Shown: positions 43,829 to 55,500 of the stretch, piece by piece | Layout of the letters: each line of letters begins with the position of its first letter | Numbering within the stretch: position 1 is the first letter of the stretch | DNA from: Hormiphora californensis | Taxonomy: Eukaryota; Ctenophora; Tentaculata; Cydippida; Pleurobrachiidae | NCBI GenBank assembly: GCA_020137815.1 | Contig: CM035351.1 | Span: 4,113,078 to 4,177,077 of the forward strand | DNA length: 64,000 nt | Direction: 5' to 3' | The notes under the pieces: generated by a model | What the model was told of the DNA's origin: nothing | Seen by the model: the letters and a program-made list of their open reading frames with translations, nothing else | Databases searched by the model: none | Made by a program: the position numbers and the translations under genes

Positions 43829-45326
43829 AGAGAACAGTAACTGAGAGGGGCCAACTGAGAGTGAGGGTGAATAGAGAAAAGGGAATTGAGTGAAAGAAAT
43901 AAGCAAAATAGAGCCGAATTGAGAGTGATAAAAAGAGAGCAACTAAGAGAGAGAATAGGTAGGATAGGAATGAAGAAGGGGAGCATGGAAAATGAGATCT
44001 GTGGTAAGATTGAGATTTAGCACACAGAGTGTGTATGTGACCTTGGCGGGGGACATAATGAACGTGGATCTTCCGATCTAGTGTGATACTAGGGGAGGAA
44101 GGGGGCGCCGCCGTAAAGAAGGGTGTTGAACACGGGTAGAAAAAGTCGTCGTTTCTACCTTGCGGCTTCATTCAGGAACTCAAATTAATTTGTTTAAAGT
44201 AGTGTTGAAAAGTTTGAAACACTAGATCGGAAGATCCACGTTCAGATCTGTGGTAGGTTGATGGAGATGATCTCACGTTGAGTTGGTATGGAATAGAAAG
44301 AGATTACAGTGTATGGAATTTGAAACAAGGGGAGTAAGTCACAGATACGACAGAGATGAACAAAAACTCACCGCATTGATTTCAAGATCGTATTCAATCT
44401 GAAGATTATCCATCTGCTCACAAAGAGTACGAATAACCTTGTGGACGTTCTCGAACACGAGGATACGGAATCCTTTTCGGTCCTCCGACGTGTAGCCCTG
44501 CCCGTGAATAATCCTCATCTGTTTGATGAAGGTACTCTTTCCACTTTCTCCCGCACCTGAGAGAGGAAATATAACCGTAACAGAAACGATTCAACACGCG
44601 AATTAAAACGTAGTGGTTTGGTGGGGTAGGAACATTACAAACACATTAATTATACACACACATGGTGGTGGTTGGTTAATCATACTATGGCCGGGGAGGG
44701 GATCTCGATCATGAAACATAAAATAAAAACATACTACATTCAGATCAGGGATCACATTTGCCTTGATCTCAATCAAGTGTACAGTATTTGCGGTATAAAT
44801 GTATTCATTAGAGTCTCATATAGCCGCCTTGCCCGCTTATGGCTACAGTTATTAAGCGAACTAATGCAAATGATAAGCGTAGTCTGAGATACAGAATATA
44901 ATTCTGATAGTATTCGGTGTTCATAGCTATCTTTTGGCTAGCTGCTTTAATAATGGCAAGCGCAAAGGTGATCACTAAATACAACTACATAGTTCAAAAA
45001 GCTGAATAGCAGAACTTTCTTAGTCGGATAATAATATTTATACTCAGCAAAATTTTCAGCAAAAATAGTTTGAATGATGCTTGCGGTGTAAAAATCAGCA
45101 ATCTGGTTGAAGATTATCAAATTCTTAGCATCCCAGGAGACAGTTCATTCCCAATGACCTGTTTGGCAAATTTGTGCTGGTAGGCGGTGGCATAGGGGGC
45201 TCAATTACCGAGAAGTAGGAGCTTGAGCTCGCGACGTGCATTCTTCTTGTCTCTGTTAAGGACCCGTTCTATTTCCTCGTTTCGTCTCTTCTGCTCCCGG
45301 TCCTCATCGGAAAAACAAATTCCCAT
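41097..45326 (-). CDS. GNAQ: G protein alpha subunit, q class, with its nearest first exon (1A)
   Basis: Heterotrimeric G protein alpha subunit at the inner plasma membrane; q-class members activate phospholipase C beta. Exons on minus: 45209-45326 (1A), 44372-44556, 43151-43308, 42550-42678, 42290-42419, 42020-42173, 41097-41299. Phases join to 358 residues. G1 is GAGESGKST, formed across the exon 1/2 junction. Switch I is RVRVPTTGI, switch [15 protein letters not shown]4 NKKD. The end [15 protein letters not shown] is diagnostic for the q/11 class. The G5 motif reads TQAT, where TCAT is usual. The N-terminus MGICFS has Gly2, Cys4 and Ser6, a possible myristoylation plus palmitoylation signal unlike vertebrate Gq. 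Alternative first exons lie upstream. Confidence 0.95.
42702..42768. repeat. (GA)n tract in a G alpha intron
   Basis: GA run just upstream of exon 42550-42678. On the gene's sense strand it is a CT tract lying immediately before the acceptor. Confidence 0.95.
43759..43824. repeat. (GA)n tract in a G alpha intron
   Basis: GA run in the intron between exons 44372-44556 and 43151-43308; CT on the sense strand. Flanking 43550-43680 is CT-rich on plus, so the two together form an imperfect inverted pair. Confidence 0.9.
44060..44243. mobile_element. 184-bp inverted-repeat element in a G alpha intron
   Basis: GAACGTGGATCTTCCGATCT is exactly inverted at 44224-44243, and the perfect arms extend to 25 bp (through AGTGT). 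The interior has no ORF. No target duplication was recognised. The end contains AGATCGGAAGA, which by chance matches part of a common sequencing adapter. Confidence 0.7.
45209..45326 (-). CDS. G alpha first exon 1A
   Basis: Encodes [20 protein letters not shown] and then [19 protein letters not shown] plus the first base of Gly, ending at a GTAATT donor. It is the copy nearest the shared body and is 39 codons plus one base. The upstream sequence (about 45327-45470) is shared with the other copies and includes GGACCAGTGTTGTCGCTATA on plus, so promoter or 5' UTR was duplicated with the exon. Confidence 0.85.
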
Positions 45327-45470
45327 TTGGCCAAGGCCCTGTCAGGATTACATACAGGACCAGTGTTGTCGCTATATTCTGTGCAAAGGCCTGCAAGGGC
45401 GTGTTAAACAAGATATCGAGCAACGATCTAAGAGATCAAGGGCGGTATGTTTTGGTGACTTCTCAACATG

Positions 45471-46348
45471 AGTTTTTGCGCTCACATAAAGCCAGGGATC
45501 TCTGCCTAGAATAATTTTCTCGTTAAATATTCTATCAAGTTGTACAGCTCAGAATACAGTTTCGGTATTGGGAAAGATAATGTTTTCAATATGGTGTAGA
45601 GTTACCCTGGCAGTGCAAAAGGGAAGACTTTTGGGGAACTGCCCTAAAGAAAATTTAGACACCCGTTCCAGATTTCCAAACCGTGTGTGTAACACAGTCC
45701 TGATCGTTGATTCTAATAAAAAATAATGTCGCAGAGTTCTATATCATGTTTACAGATAATTTTGGTCTGGATCATTAGTAAAATCAATTTAGGGGTGCAG
45801 AAACAATTTAAAAACATAAAAATTACTCAAAGCGAAGCAAACATTTCTAGAAAATATTGGTTAACAAGAATATGTATTCATAGGGCTGTATTTCAGAAAT
45901 ATTTATCTGCCTCGAAAGCCACCGCCAATGGTCAGACTCAGGAGAGACAGGTGATGTGACCGCTTCAAAATTGATACTGAAACCTCAATTTGTACGTGGA
46001 AATGTCCGTTCTTTGATCTGGATTTAATATAGTATTAGACAAGTTATTATATTAAAAGTCGAATTCTAACCCTTCGGCATTCACCCAGGCAGGGGAAAAT
46101 TACATAAATAGAAACACTGGAAATACTCATGATTTTCACAGAAATACAGGAACTGTTACACATGAGTACAAGGATGAGATTCACGAATAGACGAGTAATA
46201 AATCATTCGTACAATCTCAACTTTCAGCAAAATAAGTTTGAATGGATGCGGTGTAAAAATCAGCAGTTCTGGTTGAAGATTATCAAATTTTCAGCATCCC
46301 ATTCGAAAAAAAAGGCATTTTTGGACATGTTTCGATTGGTGGGATTAC
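45471..46348. repeat. Spacer of the tandem G alpha first-exon unit
   Basis: Blocks here recur downstream at a spacing of about 1.2 kb. For example, GTGTAGAGTTACCCTGGCAG is seen at about 45594 and 46802, and the CAGCAATCTGGTTGAAGATT type at 45100, 46260, 46985 and 50905. This shows segmental tandem duplication of exon plus flanks. No other gene was seen. Confidence 0.8.
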
Positions 46349-46457
46349 CGAGAAGTAGGAGCTTGAGCTCGCGACGTGCATTCTTCTTGTCTCTGTTAAG
46401 GACCCGTTCTATTTCCTCGTTTCGTTTCTTGGACGGATCGGACCAACAAATTCCCAT
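46349..46457 (-). CDS. G alpha first exon 1B (alternative)
   Basis: Intact [23 protein letters not shown] continuing to RRELKLLLL plus one base, three codons shorter than 1A and 1D. Donor is CTCGGTAATC, with the same phase as 1A, so it could splice to exon 44372-44556 and rebuild GAGESGKST. Residues after position 10 are identical to 1A. Differences are confined to the lipid-anchor segment. No expression evidence is available from sequence. Confidence 0.75.
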
Positions 46458-46963
46458 TTGGCCAACGCCCTGTCAGGATTACATACAGGACCAGTGTTGT
46501 CGCTATATTCTGTGCAAAGGCCTGCAAGGGCGTGTTAAACAAGATATCGAGCAACGATCTAAGAGATCAAGGACGGTATGTTTTGATGACTTCTCAACAT
46601 GAGTTTTTGCGCTCACATAAAAAATAGTAAAGATATAAACCAACGGGCAACGGCTCACATAACTGATAACAGTCCTGGAACTCCTAAAAAGACGGTTTAT
46701 AGAAAAATTTGTCTAGTTAAATTATAAATATTCTATCGAGTTGTACAGCTCAGGATACACTATACAGTTTCGGCACTTTGAAAAATAATGTTTTCAATCT
46801 GGTGTAGAGTTACCCTGGCAGTGCAAAAGGCAAGTCTTTTGGGGAACTGCCCTAAAGAGCATAAACACAGGGAACTATTTAGTTACACAGGAATTATAAC
46901 AAATAACATTGACATTCACGATTTGTGAATCACGAATAGTCGAGCAATTAACTATCTCAATTC

Positions 46964-47191
46964 TCAGCATGCGGTGTAAAAATCAGCAATCTGGTTGAAG
47001 GTTATCAAATTTTCAGCATCCCATTCGAAACGATAAATTATAAGTTCGCGACGTGGTCTATTCTTCCTTCTTTCACACCTCCGGCATAGTCCATGGTTTC
47101 GTTGACACATCCGGCATGATCCAAGGACCCGTTTTATTTCCTCTCTTCGTCTCTTTGCCGCCCGGTCCGGATCGGAAAAACAATTTCCCAT
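46964..47191 (-). pseudogene. G alpha first exon 1C, degenerate copy
   Basis: It starts [20 protein letters not shown] and shares the upstream flank. It then has an inserted cysteine-rich stretch made of internal duplications and runs RPRRELIIYRF, so the KLLLLG end and its splice donor are lost. It cannot complete the P-loop and is read as a pseudo-exon. Confidence 0.75.
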
Positions 47192-47472
47192 TTGGCCAAG
47201 TCAGGATTACATACAGGACCAGTGTTGTCGCTATATTCTGTGCAAAGGCCTACACAGGGGTGTTAAACTAGATCGAAACTAAATATAAAGCAATGATTTC
47301 TAAACCAACTCATTTTTGTCTCGAATCATTAAAGTTTAAAAGCAATACATTGCTTTAATAGGGGTGCGGAAATAAGAAAACAAGATGTTTAATCAGAGCA
47401 AAAGCAATAAATTATTCTAAATGCGAGGACCCATACAGCTTCTAGTATGTGGTGTCCCTCGTACATCAATGA

Positions 47473-50400
47473 ACGAGCACGGCTGATGGAGAGGACTTCA
47501 GGTGTCAGCAAAGAGGAAAAAAACCTGTACTGGACGAGGACAAAGGAGGAACTACACAGGAAAAGACTTGGAAGATTGGGACATTAAATGTCCGCTCTCT
47601 TGTCAATAAAACTGGAGGTGTGATTTCACATCTGGAAGACGCTGACTGTGATATCTGTCTCATACAGGAAACATTTTTAAAGTCCACTGACACGGGAAAA
47701 CTCCAAGAAATCAGAGATAATGGATGGGATATATTCTCATGCCCCAGAGGAGACAGAGGAGGTGGAGGGATTGGAATTCTCTTTCGAGATGGCTTAGTTC
47801 TTCGACAGTGTCCGGTGAAGACCAAGTATAAATCATTTCAAGTTCAAGAGGTTCTCATCAGTGACAGGGACCAACCGAAGAGACTCTGTAATATTTACCG
47901 CCCTCCATACACACCGAAGTCAAGACTTACGGAGGCAACTTTCCTGTCGGAGTTTGGTGACTACCTCTCTGAGCTTGTTATGAAACAAGGTACCCCGATT
48001 ATCACTGGAGACCTAAATTTCCAGGTGCAAGATGCTAACAACTTCTATTCGAGGAAACTGTTGGAGCTCCTGGATTCGTTTGACCTTCAACAAAGGGTAC
48101 CACTGTTGCCTACTCATAGGCATGGAGGAACCTTGGATCTGGTGATAACTACGAGAGAAACTGCTCTGGATGACATATCCATCTTTCCAAATGGTACTAC
48201 TTCAGATCACTTCCTGGTGCGGTTTGGGATTCAAGTGAGACCTGACCTGTCTAACTCCCGTCTGAAGAAATCAGTGTTTCGAGAATATGTGGACTACAAG
48301 TCAATGGATTTGGAGGGATTTAAAGAGGACTTGAGGAAAGCAGATTTTGAGGAAGGGAGGGATCCAGAGGAGGGTGTTGTGAACTTCTATCGTTGGCTGG
48401 AAGGGATAGTGGAAAAGCGAGTACCGAGGAAGCGAGTGAGGACGGGGAAAAAGTTTAAGCCGTGGAGGGATGAGGAACTTAGGGGATTACTTCGTAAGAG
48501 GAGGAGTGCGGAACGGTATTGGCGGAAACATGGAACTGAGGATGCGAAGCGGAGATTTAATGACCTGAAGAAACTGTATGGAAATATGGATAAGGATAAG
48601 AGGTCACTTTTCATCAAAGAGGATTTGGATGCAGTCAAAGGGGATCCGAAGAAACTACAAAATAAACTCCAAAAACTCCTGGGAAAGGCTGAAACTATTC
48701 TCCCTGAAACTACTAGCTCTAAGAACTTGGCTGATGATTTCTCACAGTTTTTTAGTTCCAAAGTGACCAAAATTCGGAACCAAGTTAACGAGGAACAACA
48801 ACAGGCTGGTGAATTTGAGGAACCTGGAAGAACTTGTCATACAACGTGGAAGGAATTCAGAGAGGTATCTGAGGAGGAACTTGTTTCAATTGTGAAATCT
48901 ATGTCAAGTAAACACTGCGATCTTGACCCATTACCCACTTGGGTAGTTAAGGAGTGTATACGGGAACTTGCTCCTGTATTAACATCAATGGTGAACCACT
49001 CTCTCCATCATTCAACAGTAGCAGAAACTCTCCAGAAGGCGATCGTGTTCCCTACTATTAAGAATATGTATGGGGATCGGGAAGCTCTCAGTAACTACCG
49101 TCCTGTTTCGAATATTCCATTCCTTTCGAAGCTCCTAGAGAAGGTAGTTCTCACGCAACTAAATGATTACCTTGAACGGAATTCTCTTTTGGGCAAGCAC
49201 CAGTCTGGTTATCGTGTTGGGCACAGCTGTGAAACTCTGTTAGCCAGCATGTTTGATGATGTATTGGGCGAGATGGATAAAGGAAATGTAGTGGCTCTCA
49301 TTTGTTTGGACATGAGTGCTGCGTTTGACACGGTGGATCATGGAAAGTTGCTGGAGGTGTTGCAGAATCGGTTTGGAGTGGATGGTGATCCTCTTCAATG
49401 GTTTAAGAGCTACCTGAGTTCCAGATCTTTTAGAGTCTCTGTGGGTGATTGTCTTTCGGAAACCCTGGCCTTACTATGTGGAGTACCCCAGGGGTCCCTT
49501 CTTGGTCCAATTTTGTTTCTACTATACATTGAAGCTGTGCAAGACATTGTGGAGCCTTATGGTCTTCGGATAAAGCTATACGCGGATGACTCCCAGCTCT
49601 ATGTGAGTCTGGTTCCTACGGATTCTACTGGCTGGTCGGAGGCAAAGGTGGATATTGAGGAATGTCTGGCAAAGGTGAAGAGGTGGATGGTAGGACAGTG
49701 GTTGAAGTGCAACGAGGCTAAGACAGAATTCATCCTCCTTGGAAAACGCAGTTCGTTAAGTAAAGTCACTTTCGATCCAGTAATCAACTTCGGTGGAACA
49801 GAAATCTTCCCTAGTGAATGTAGTGGAACAGATGGTAAAACACTAGGAATTCTCTTGGATCACAATCTAAATCTTGAACGACAGGTTAATAATGTGAGGA
49901 AACAGTGTGGACTGATATTACGGAATCTCTGGCAATTACACAGGTGTTTTGATGTTACAACAAAGATCATGTTGGTGAAACAGTTGATCATTTCTAGAAT
50001 TGATTACAGCAATATTCTGTATTGTGGACTTCCTGGTCGAGTTCTCAGCGGGCTCCAGAAACTTCTCAATGCCTGTGTTCGTTTTGTATTTAACCTCCAT
50101 GGACACCAGGACAACTATATGGAGTATTTCAGGCAGTGTCATATTCTACCGATCTCCTACAGGCTGGACTTCAAAGCATGTTTGATTGCCTATAAAATAG
50201 TCAATGGAACAGCCCCGTGTTATCTCCAGGATTTGGTGCCACGTGATGAGACTTGGGGAACCTCTAGGACTACGAGAATGACTAATGTTCCGGATCCCTA
50301 TAGGTTAAAACATCCAAAGATGACCAGTATCAATGCCAACTCTAAGTTGAGACGTAGGAGGTTATCAGTATTCCTGCCTTCTGTCTGGAATGAGCTTCCC

Positions 50401-50858
50401 CTTGAGCTCAGGTCAATCCCCAACGTGGAAACCTTCAAAACCCGGCTGAAAACACATCTCTTCGTTGGTGCATTTGGAGTGGGTGATGGGGAACCCATGG
50501 CTGAGTTGTAATGTTTGTTGTAGTTGTGGGGCCTGCGGGCAATCAGTGTCATCCTCTCTCTAGCCATGTTACTAATTCACTACCTAGTATCCTTTTTCCG
50601 AGCAGGTGTAAGTAAAGTGTGTTTTGAATTTATATCTACAGGTTTATGGGACCAGTTATTCCTTCAGTTTTATAAGTCCAGTTAATTTAGTCTTACAATA
50701 TATTGTTCTTTTTTCAACCAGAGTGTTCGTGTGTGTCATATATTTAATCGAGGATATACCGCTCTGATGACTCGTCGGAGCATCGCCAATATTTTGACAT
50801 GTTTCCGTCGGGTATGGGCGGTATACAAGCGCGGAATATTATTATTATTATTATTATT
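47473..50858 (+). mobile_element. LINE retrotransposon with a long intact endonuclease-reverse transcriptase ORF
   Basis: The frame is open from 47473 to 50511 (over 1000 codons), although the first in-frame ATG lies well inside; 963 residues are read from the GTG at 47620. An AP-endonuclease domain comes first (GTLNVRSL, IQETFL, GTPIITGDLNFQ, TSDHFLVRFG). The reverse transcriptase has YRPVSNIPFLSKLLEK, HQSGYRVGHSCETLL, LDMSAAFDTVDH, GVPQGSLLGPILFLLYI and catalytic YADDSQLY. The C-terminal region ends in NELPLELRSI. After the stop comes a 3' UTR and an (ATT)n tail at about 50836-50858. The type is CR1/Jockey-like. The absence of stops suggests a recent insertion. The 5' end and target duplication were not resolved. 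It sits between G alpha exon copies 1C and 1D. Confidence 0.92.
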
Positions 50859-50859
50859 A

Positions 50860-51060
50860 AATTTCAGCAAAATTAGTTTAAATGATGCTTGACATGTAAA
50901 AATCAGCAATTTGGTTGAAGATTATCAAATTTTCAGCATCCCAGGAGACAGGAGACTAGTTTATCAGATTATTATTATTATTACATCTGTTTACTAGAAA
51001 TGGTAGGCAATATTGGTGGGATTACTGAAAAGCAAGGGCATGTTAAACAAGACATATATC
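50860..51060. repeat. Remnant of a G alpha first-exon unit lacking the exon (1E)
   Basis: The flank GTAAAAATCAGCAATTTGGTTGAAG and a GGTGGGATTACTGAAAAGCA phrase match the 3' flank of exon copies. They are followed directly by GCATGTTAAACAAGACATAT, matching the 5' flank. The exon itself has been deleted. Confidence 0.7.
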
Positions 51061-51225
51061 TAGCAAGGAAATATATACGATCTGAGAGAATCCACTACAA
51101 TGCGTATATTTTACACTTTGAAGCATGCATCTGGTAAGTTTTAATTTACCATGCATCTCCCAGAACGATACCAGTTAAACAACATTGGAAATGTTCACGG
51201 ATAACAACGGAGGATGACCTGCTCG

Positions 51226-51303
51226 AAAGTAGGCCACACCGAACACGCTTATAAGGACACGCGGGGGTGCCTCAAGCGTGTTCGGTGCGGCCTCTACTAC
51301 TTT
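51226..51303. repeat. Hairpin-forming inverted repeat
   Basis: AAAGTAGGCCACACCGAACA and its near-inverse around TGTTCGGTGCGGCCTCTACT form a stem of about 25 bp with a loop of some 23 bp. It directly precedes the CAAA microsatellite. Confidence 0.75.
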
Positions 51304-51315
51304 CCGGCAGTAATC

Positions 51316-51430
51316 ACAAACAAACAAACAAACAAACAAACAGACAAACAAACAAACAAACAAACAAACAAACAAACAAACAAACAAACAAACAAACAAA
51401 CAAACAAACAAACAAACAAACAAACAAACA
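51316..51430. repeat. (CAAA)n tetranucleotide microsatellite
   Basis: About 28 copies of ACAA/CAAA with one CAGA variant. Long ORFs reading NKQTNKQT or CLFVCLFV are artefacts of the repeat. Confidence 0.97.
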
Positions 51431-51856
51431 ACGAGTACATGTTGTGCTCAAATATCTTTCATATATGCTCACAAGTGAGATCATTACACGCAACGTGTAC
51501 ACATAATTGTCCCTGAACATTTCCGAGAAATATCATTTTGTTTTTCACATCAAGACTCAGGATGCGGAGTTCTCAAAATGTTTATCAATGGCGAAAATTG
51601 ACAGTTCGTCAGAACATAATAAGTTACCCAACTCGTGCTGAGAAGAACTCGGTCCGTAGATAGAACATTGGAAAACACCCGTTCCGCAAAACCCAGCTAA
51701 TGTTCAACATGCAGCTCGTCCCAATACACATACACACCAATAACAAAATAAGGTGGTGGGGTAGAAAAATACACAAAGAACAAAATATGGTTGGGTGGGG
51801 GCAGGTACACGCACACACAAATAACCCAAATAGGGATGATATGAGGGCTCAATTAC

Positions 51857-51974
51857 CGAGAAGTAGGAGCTTGAGCTCGCGACGTGCATTCTTCTTGTCT
51901 CTGTTAAGGACCCGTTCTATTTCCTCGTTTCGTCTCTTTGCCGCCCGGTCCGGATCGGAAAAACAATTTCCCAT
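51857..51974 (-). CDS. G alpha first exon 1D (alternative, most distal)
   Basis: Intact [23 protein letters not shown] continuing to KLLLL plus one base, donor CTCGGTAATTGAGCC as in 1A. The 5' flank up to about 52070 matches copies A and B. MGNCFS is a textbook N-myristoylation context (Gly2, Ser6) with palmitoylatable Cys4. It lies 7.3 kb upstream of exon 44372-44556, with the LINE in between. It may be the original promoter and exon or a duplicated one; the sequence alone does not decide. Confidence 0.75.
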
Positions 51975-54224
51975 TTGGCCAAGGCCCCGTCAGGATTACA
52001 TACAGGACCAGTGTTGTCGCTATATTCTGTGCAAAGGTCTGCAAGGGCGTGTTAAACAAGATATCGAGCAAGGAAAAAAAGATCTGATTGCTTGCTTCAC
52101 TGTGCAACAGTACGGTTATCTTGGACCGCTACCCAAAGTTGTTAGGTCACAGAACCAGCACAGCAAATTATTGTGATAAAATTTAGTATTAAAATTCTGA
52201 AGTTTAGGCACTACGTCGATTACATATTCGGTGTAGGGTTTTCCTGAATGTGGAAGTTTAAGAGCGTTACCCCTTTTAGGAAACCAGGGTAATTATTAAA
52301 AGAGCGTTACGCCACAGAAAGTTTGATTTACTTTACGTTCTACAGATCAATGTGTATCGGAAACTTCAGTACAGGTTTTTTTTGTAATACGTTCCAGATT
52401 TTATGAAATGTATCTGGTCTACTAAAATCCAGTGCAGCTTGGTTAAATTTTTTAAGTTTTAACGGTAGGCACTGAACCCTGCAGTGGCAGCCACAGCTAG
52501 GTTTAAGGCTGTAGGACCCTCTTAGGAGGCTCGTTGCGTGGGTACACTGTACGCACATGATAGGGCTGTAACCAATGTCAAGAATGTGTCGAAGCGTCGA
52601 GGCAAAGTCGAGACTTGTAGTTGGAAAAAATTCACGAAGGAAAATTTCGCGGTGGAACGAACCAACCAACAACAAAAAATAAAATATATAATATAACTGA
52701 AAACTGGCGCGCCGAATTTGCGCAGTATTCATATCGGTTTTAAGCGCGTTACAATCAAACAACGTTAATTGCAGCGCAAAATTGTTGCTCAAAACATTGA
52801 CTTGAGCTTTTCCAAGATGGCCGTTTTGTCTTTCTCGCGCCGTTTTGTCTTTCTCGCGCTGATAGGGACGTCGCTCACCGTGCGTCCACGCGTCCATGGA
52901 CGTTTCGTCTCTTATTGTTAAATCATCGCGAAAACGTCAAAATTCAGACCTAAATTCAGACCTATCCTTTTTTTTAAATTGACCTATCCTAAATTCTGTC
53001 GATGTTCTACCGACCTGCCCTACGTTAAACATTAAAATATCCTCTTGAGGATCTTGTACACAGGGGCAGGTCCGCGTGCCGGGTGGGTGTCCAGGTGTTT
53101 AAGGAGACATTCATTTTTTCCCCGCCCAGTGAATGCCGAAGGCATAGGGGTTTAGAATTCGACAATTTTGTATACTAGTGATGTGTCACGCTTTTTTGTC
53201 CCGTGACGTAACCGATCCGGCATCCATAGCAACCATCCAGTGGGGAGCGATCACGATTTTCCTTGAAAACTCGTGTGTGCCATTATGCCGCACAATTTGC
53301 GCCAATTTTGATTTTCTTGAGCTCATCTGAAAGATCTCAATGTCCTCTTTCCAGTGAACCCAAGATTTTGCAAATTGGTCAAGAAATGGCTGAGCTATAG
53401 CCAAAACTTTTTTTCTTTTTTTTAGAAAATTCACTAACCCCAACACCGATTGGCATCACTTTCTAACAGCCGAAGAGAAGCTGCCGAAGAGAGAAAGGGG
53501 GTAACCATATGAAGAGTTAATCGCGATGAGTCTCATTCACATTGGGTATAGCCAAAACCGTTTAAAATTCTCAGGAGACGGATCAACCTTTACCGCTTAC
53601 CGGAGATGGCATCGTGCGTGCAAGTAGCTACTAATAGGTCATCGCGTGCTACGTCGTTGTTCATTATTTAGTACTGACTGCATTAGTAAACTAGTTGTGA
53701 TCTGAACTGCGCCTATTAGTGTTAGTACTAGGTTATCATAAAGCACTACAAATGGAGTCTAATTAGAAAACCCATCAGCTCTATACCGACTCACGTATCA
53801 GTACCCAATTAGAAGCAAGCATGGCAACTGGTACATGCCAGAGAGATCACATGCCATTACTATTTGGCGGGGAAACCAGGCGATATCGCAATTATTCTTG
53901 TTGTTTCGTTCATTTTATTGCTATAAAATATTTTATATTCTACTCATATATTTTCTTGTATGATTTTGTAAGCACTGTTTTTGTCACCCCCAAATGACCA
54001 CGCATGTGAAATTTATCAATTTTGACACGCAAAACATTCCACGCACGAAAAGGGGGGTGACAACTTCAAAAAATCCGACTTTAGTGTCCTTTTAAATTGT
54101 TGATTTTATAATAACGTGTAATTTCCTTCGTTCCTCTTGATACTAAGATTCAACTAGGGTTCAACTATGAAATATCAATATTCATTACATGACATTTTTA
54201 ATCTCTGTTTTAGCAAGGTTTGCC
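51975..54224. other. Interval between the G alpha array and LRRC40, with dispersed repeat copy 3
   Basis: About 2.2 kb. At about 53230-53420 there is a third copy of the dispersed repeat (AAATGGCTGAGCTATAGCCA). At 53981-54063 a short inverted-repeat element has ends TTGTCACCCC and GGGGTGACAA. An ORF of 185 residues on minus (52340-52897) has no recognisable domain. The LRRC40 promoter should lie near the right edge. Confidence 0.55.
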
Positions 54225-55311
54225 ATGTCTCACCGGACAGCTCGAGGTCGAGGTCGGCCGTTTTCTGGAATCAAGAGAGAGAAGCCGGAATCAGGGAATA
54301 CAGTCTCCAAGAAACTTCTCCTCAATGCTCTGCGCTCAGGTGAGACATTTTACAACCACTGGAGGAATATATCATTGTGTGATGAGTTGCAACTTTCTCT
54401 CTGATTCGCTCTCTCACTCGACTAGTTCTCTGTCTCACTCTCTAGTCCCTCTGTCTCGCTTCCTGTATCTTTGTGCATCTATCTTTCATCTCTCGCATTA
54501 TTCATAAGGCTTGTGGCTTTATCTCCCTCCCTCTATCTCTCTATCTCTCTCTAGTCTCTATACAGTTCTGTGAGTCTCCCCAAGTATGTAGTATGTACTG
54601 ATCACTTGACATCTTTGGTGACTCATATTCATGATAGTACAATGTACTAAGTACATCCAATATCTCAGAGTATATTTTAACCAAGCATTCTGTCATCCCT
54701 CTCTGTCTGTATCCCAATAATTTTGTCTCTCCCTCTCTCTCTCTCTCTCTCCCCTCTCTCTCTCTCTCCCCTCTCTCTCTGTTTTACATTCGTATTGTCC
54801 AGTGTAGAAGGGTGATGACATGCGTGTGTGCGTCCTTACTACACATAACACACACTTGGAACCTTCTTTAGTAGTTTTCTTGCCGAAATTCCCCGCCCTC
54901 CACCTACGGTTGTAATTCTGGAAAAAAGACAACTTGTCTGTCATGTGTGTTTCACTGTGTTACTCTCTCAAAATAGACATGTCCTAATTTGTTAATTTGA
55001 CGGCCGCGACCACTCTGCTCCCCCTTGTTACTATTGCGATGTTTGTGTGCAACTTTAGTTTTTCCGGGTGTATTACGGTTAAGAACCATATTTTAAATTT
55101 CACCAAAGTCTACTGCTATACAAGTTGTGCAGAACAGAATTTTTGACCGGTAGTACCCAGTATATATGTATTACGGTAGCCTAAATGCTGTTTCCTGCGA
55201 TAGCTGCAACGAAACACAGAGACCTGAATAGAAAGGAGAACAAATGGCTGTGTATGGGGAGCTCTGTTGCTATCCGCTCTAATTTGATATGCCACCATGA
55301 GAGCTGGCTGT

Positions 55312-55400
<89 letters not shown>

Positions 55401-55432
55401 CTCTCTCTCCCTCTCTCTCTCTCTCTCTCTCC

Positions 55433-55500
<68 letters not shown>

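Noticed and set aside
44224-44243. AGATCGGAAGA resembling a sequencing-adapter remnant
   Set aside because: It is part of a 25-bp inverted repeat present at both ends of a small element and continues with non-adapter bases, so contamination is unlikely.
52340-52897. 185-residue ORF on minus
   Set aside because: No recognisable domain, no clear splice or promoter context, and composition typical of random AT-moderate DNA next to repeats.
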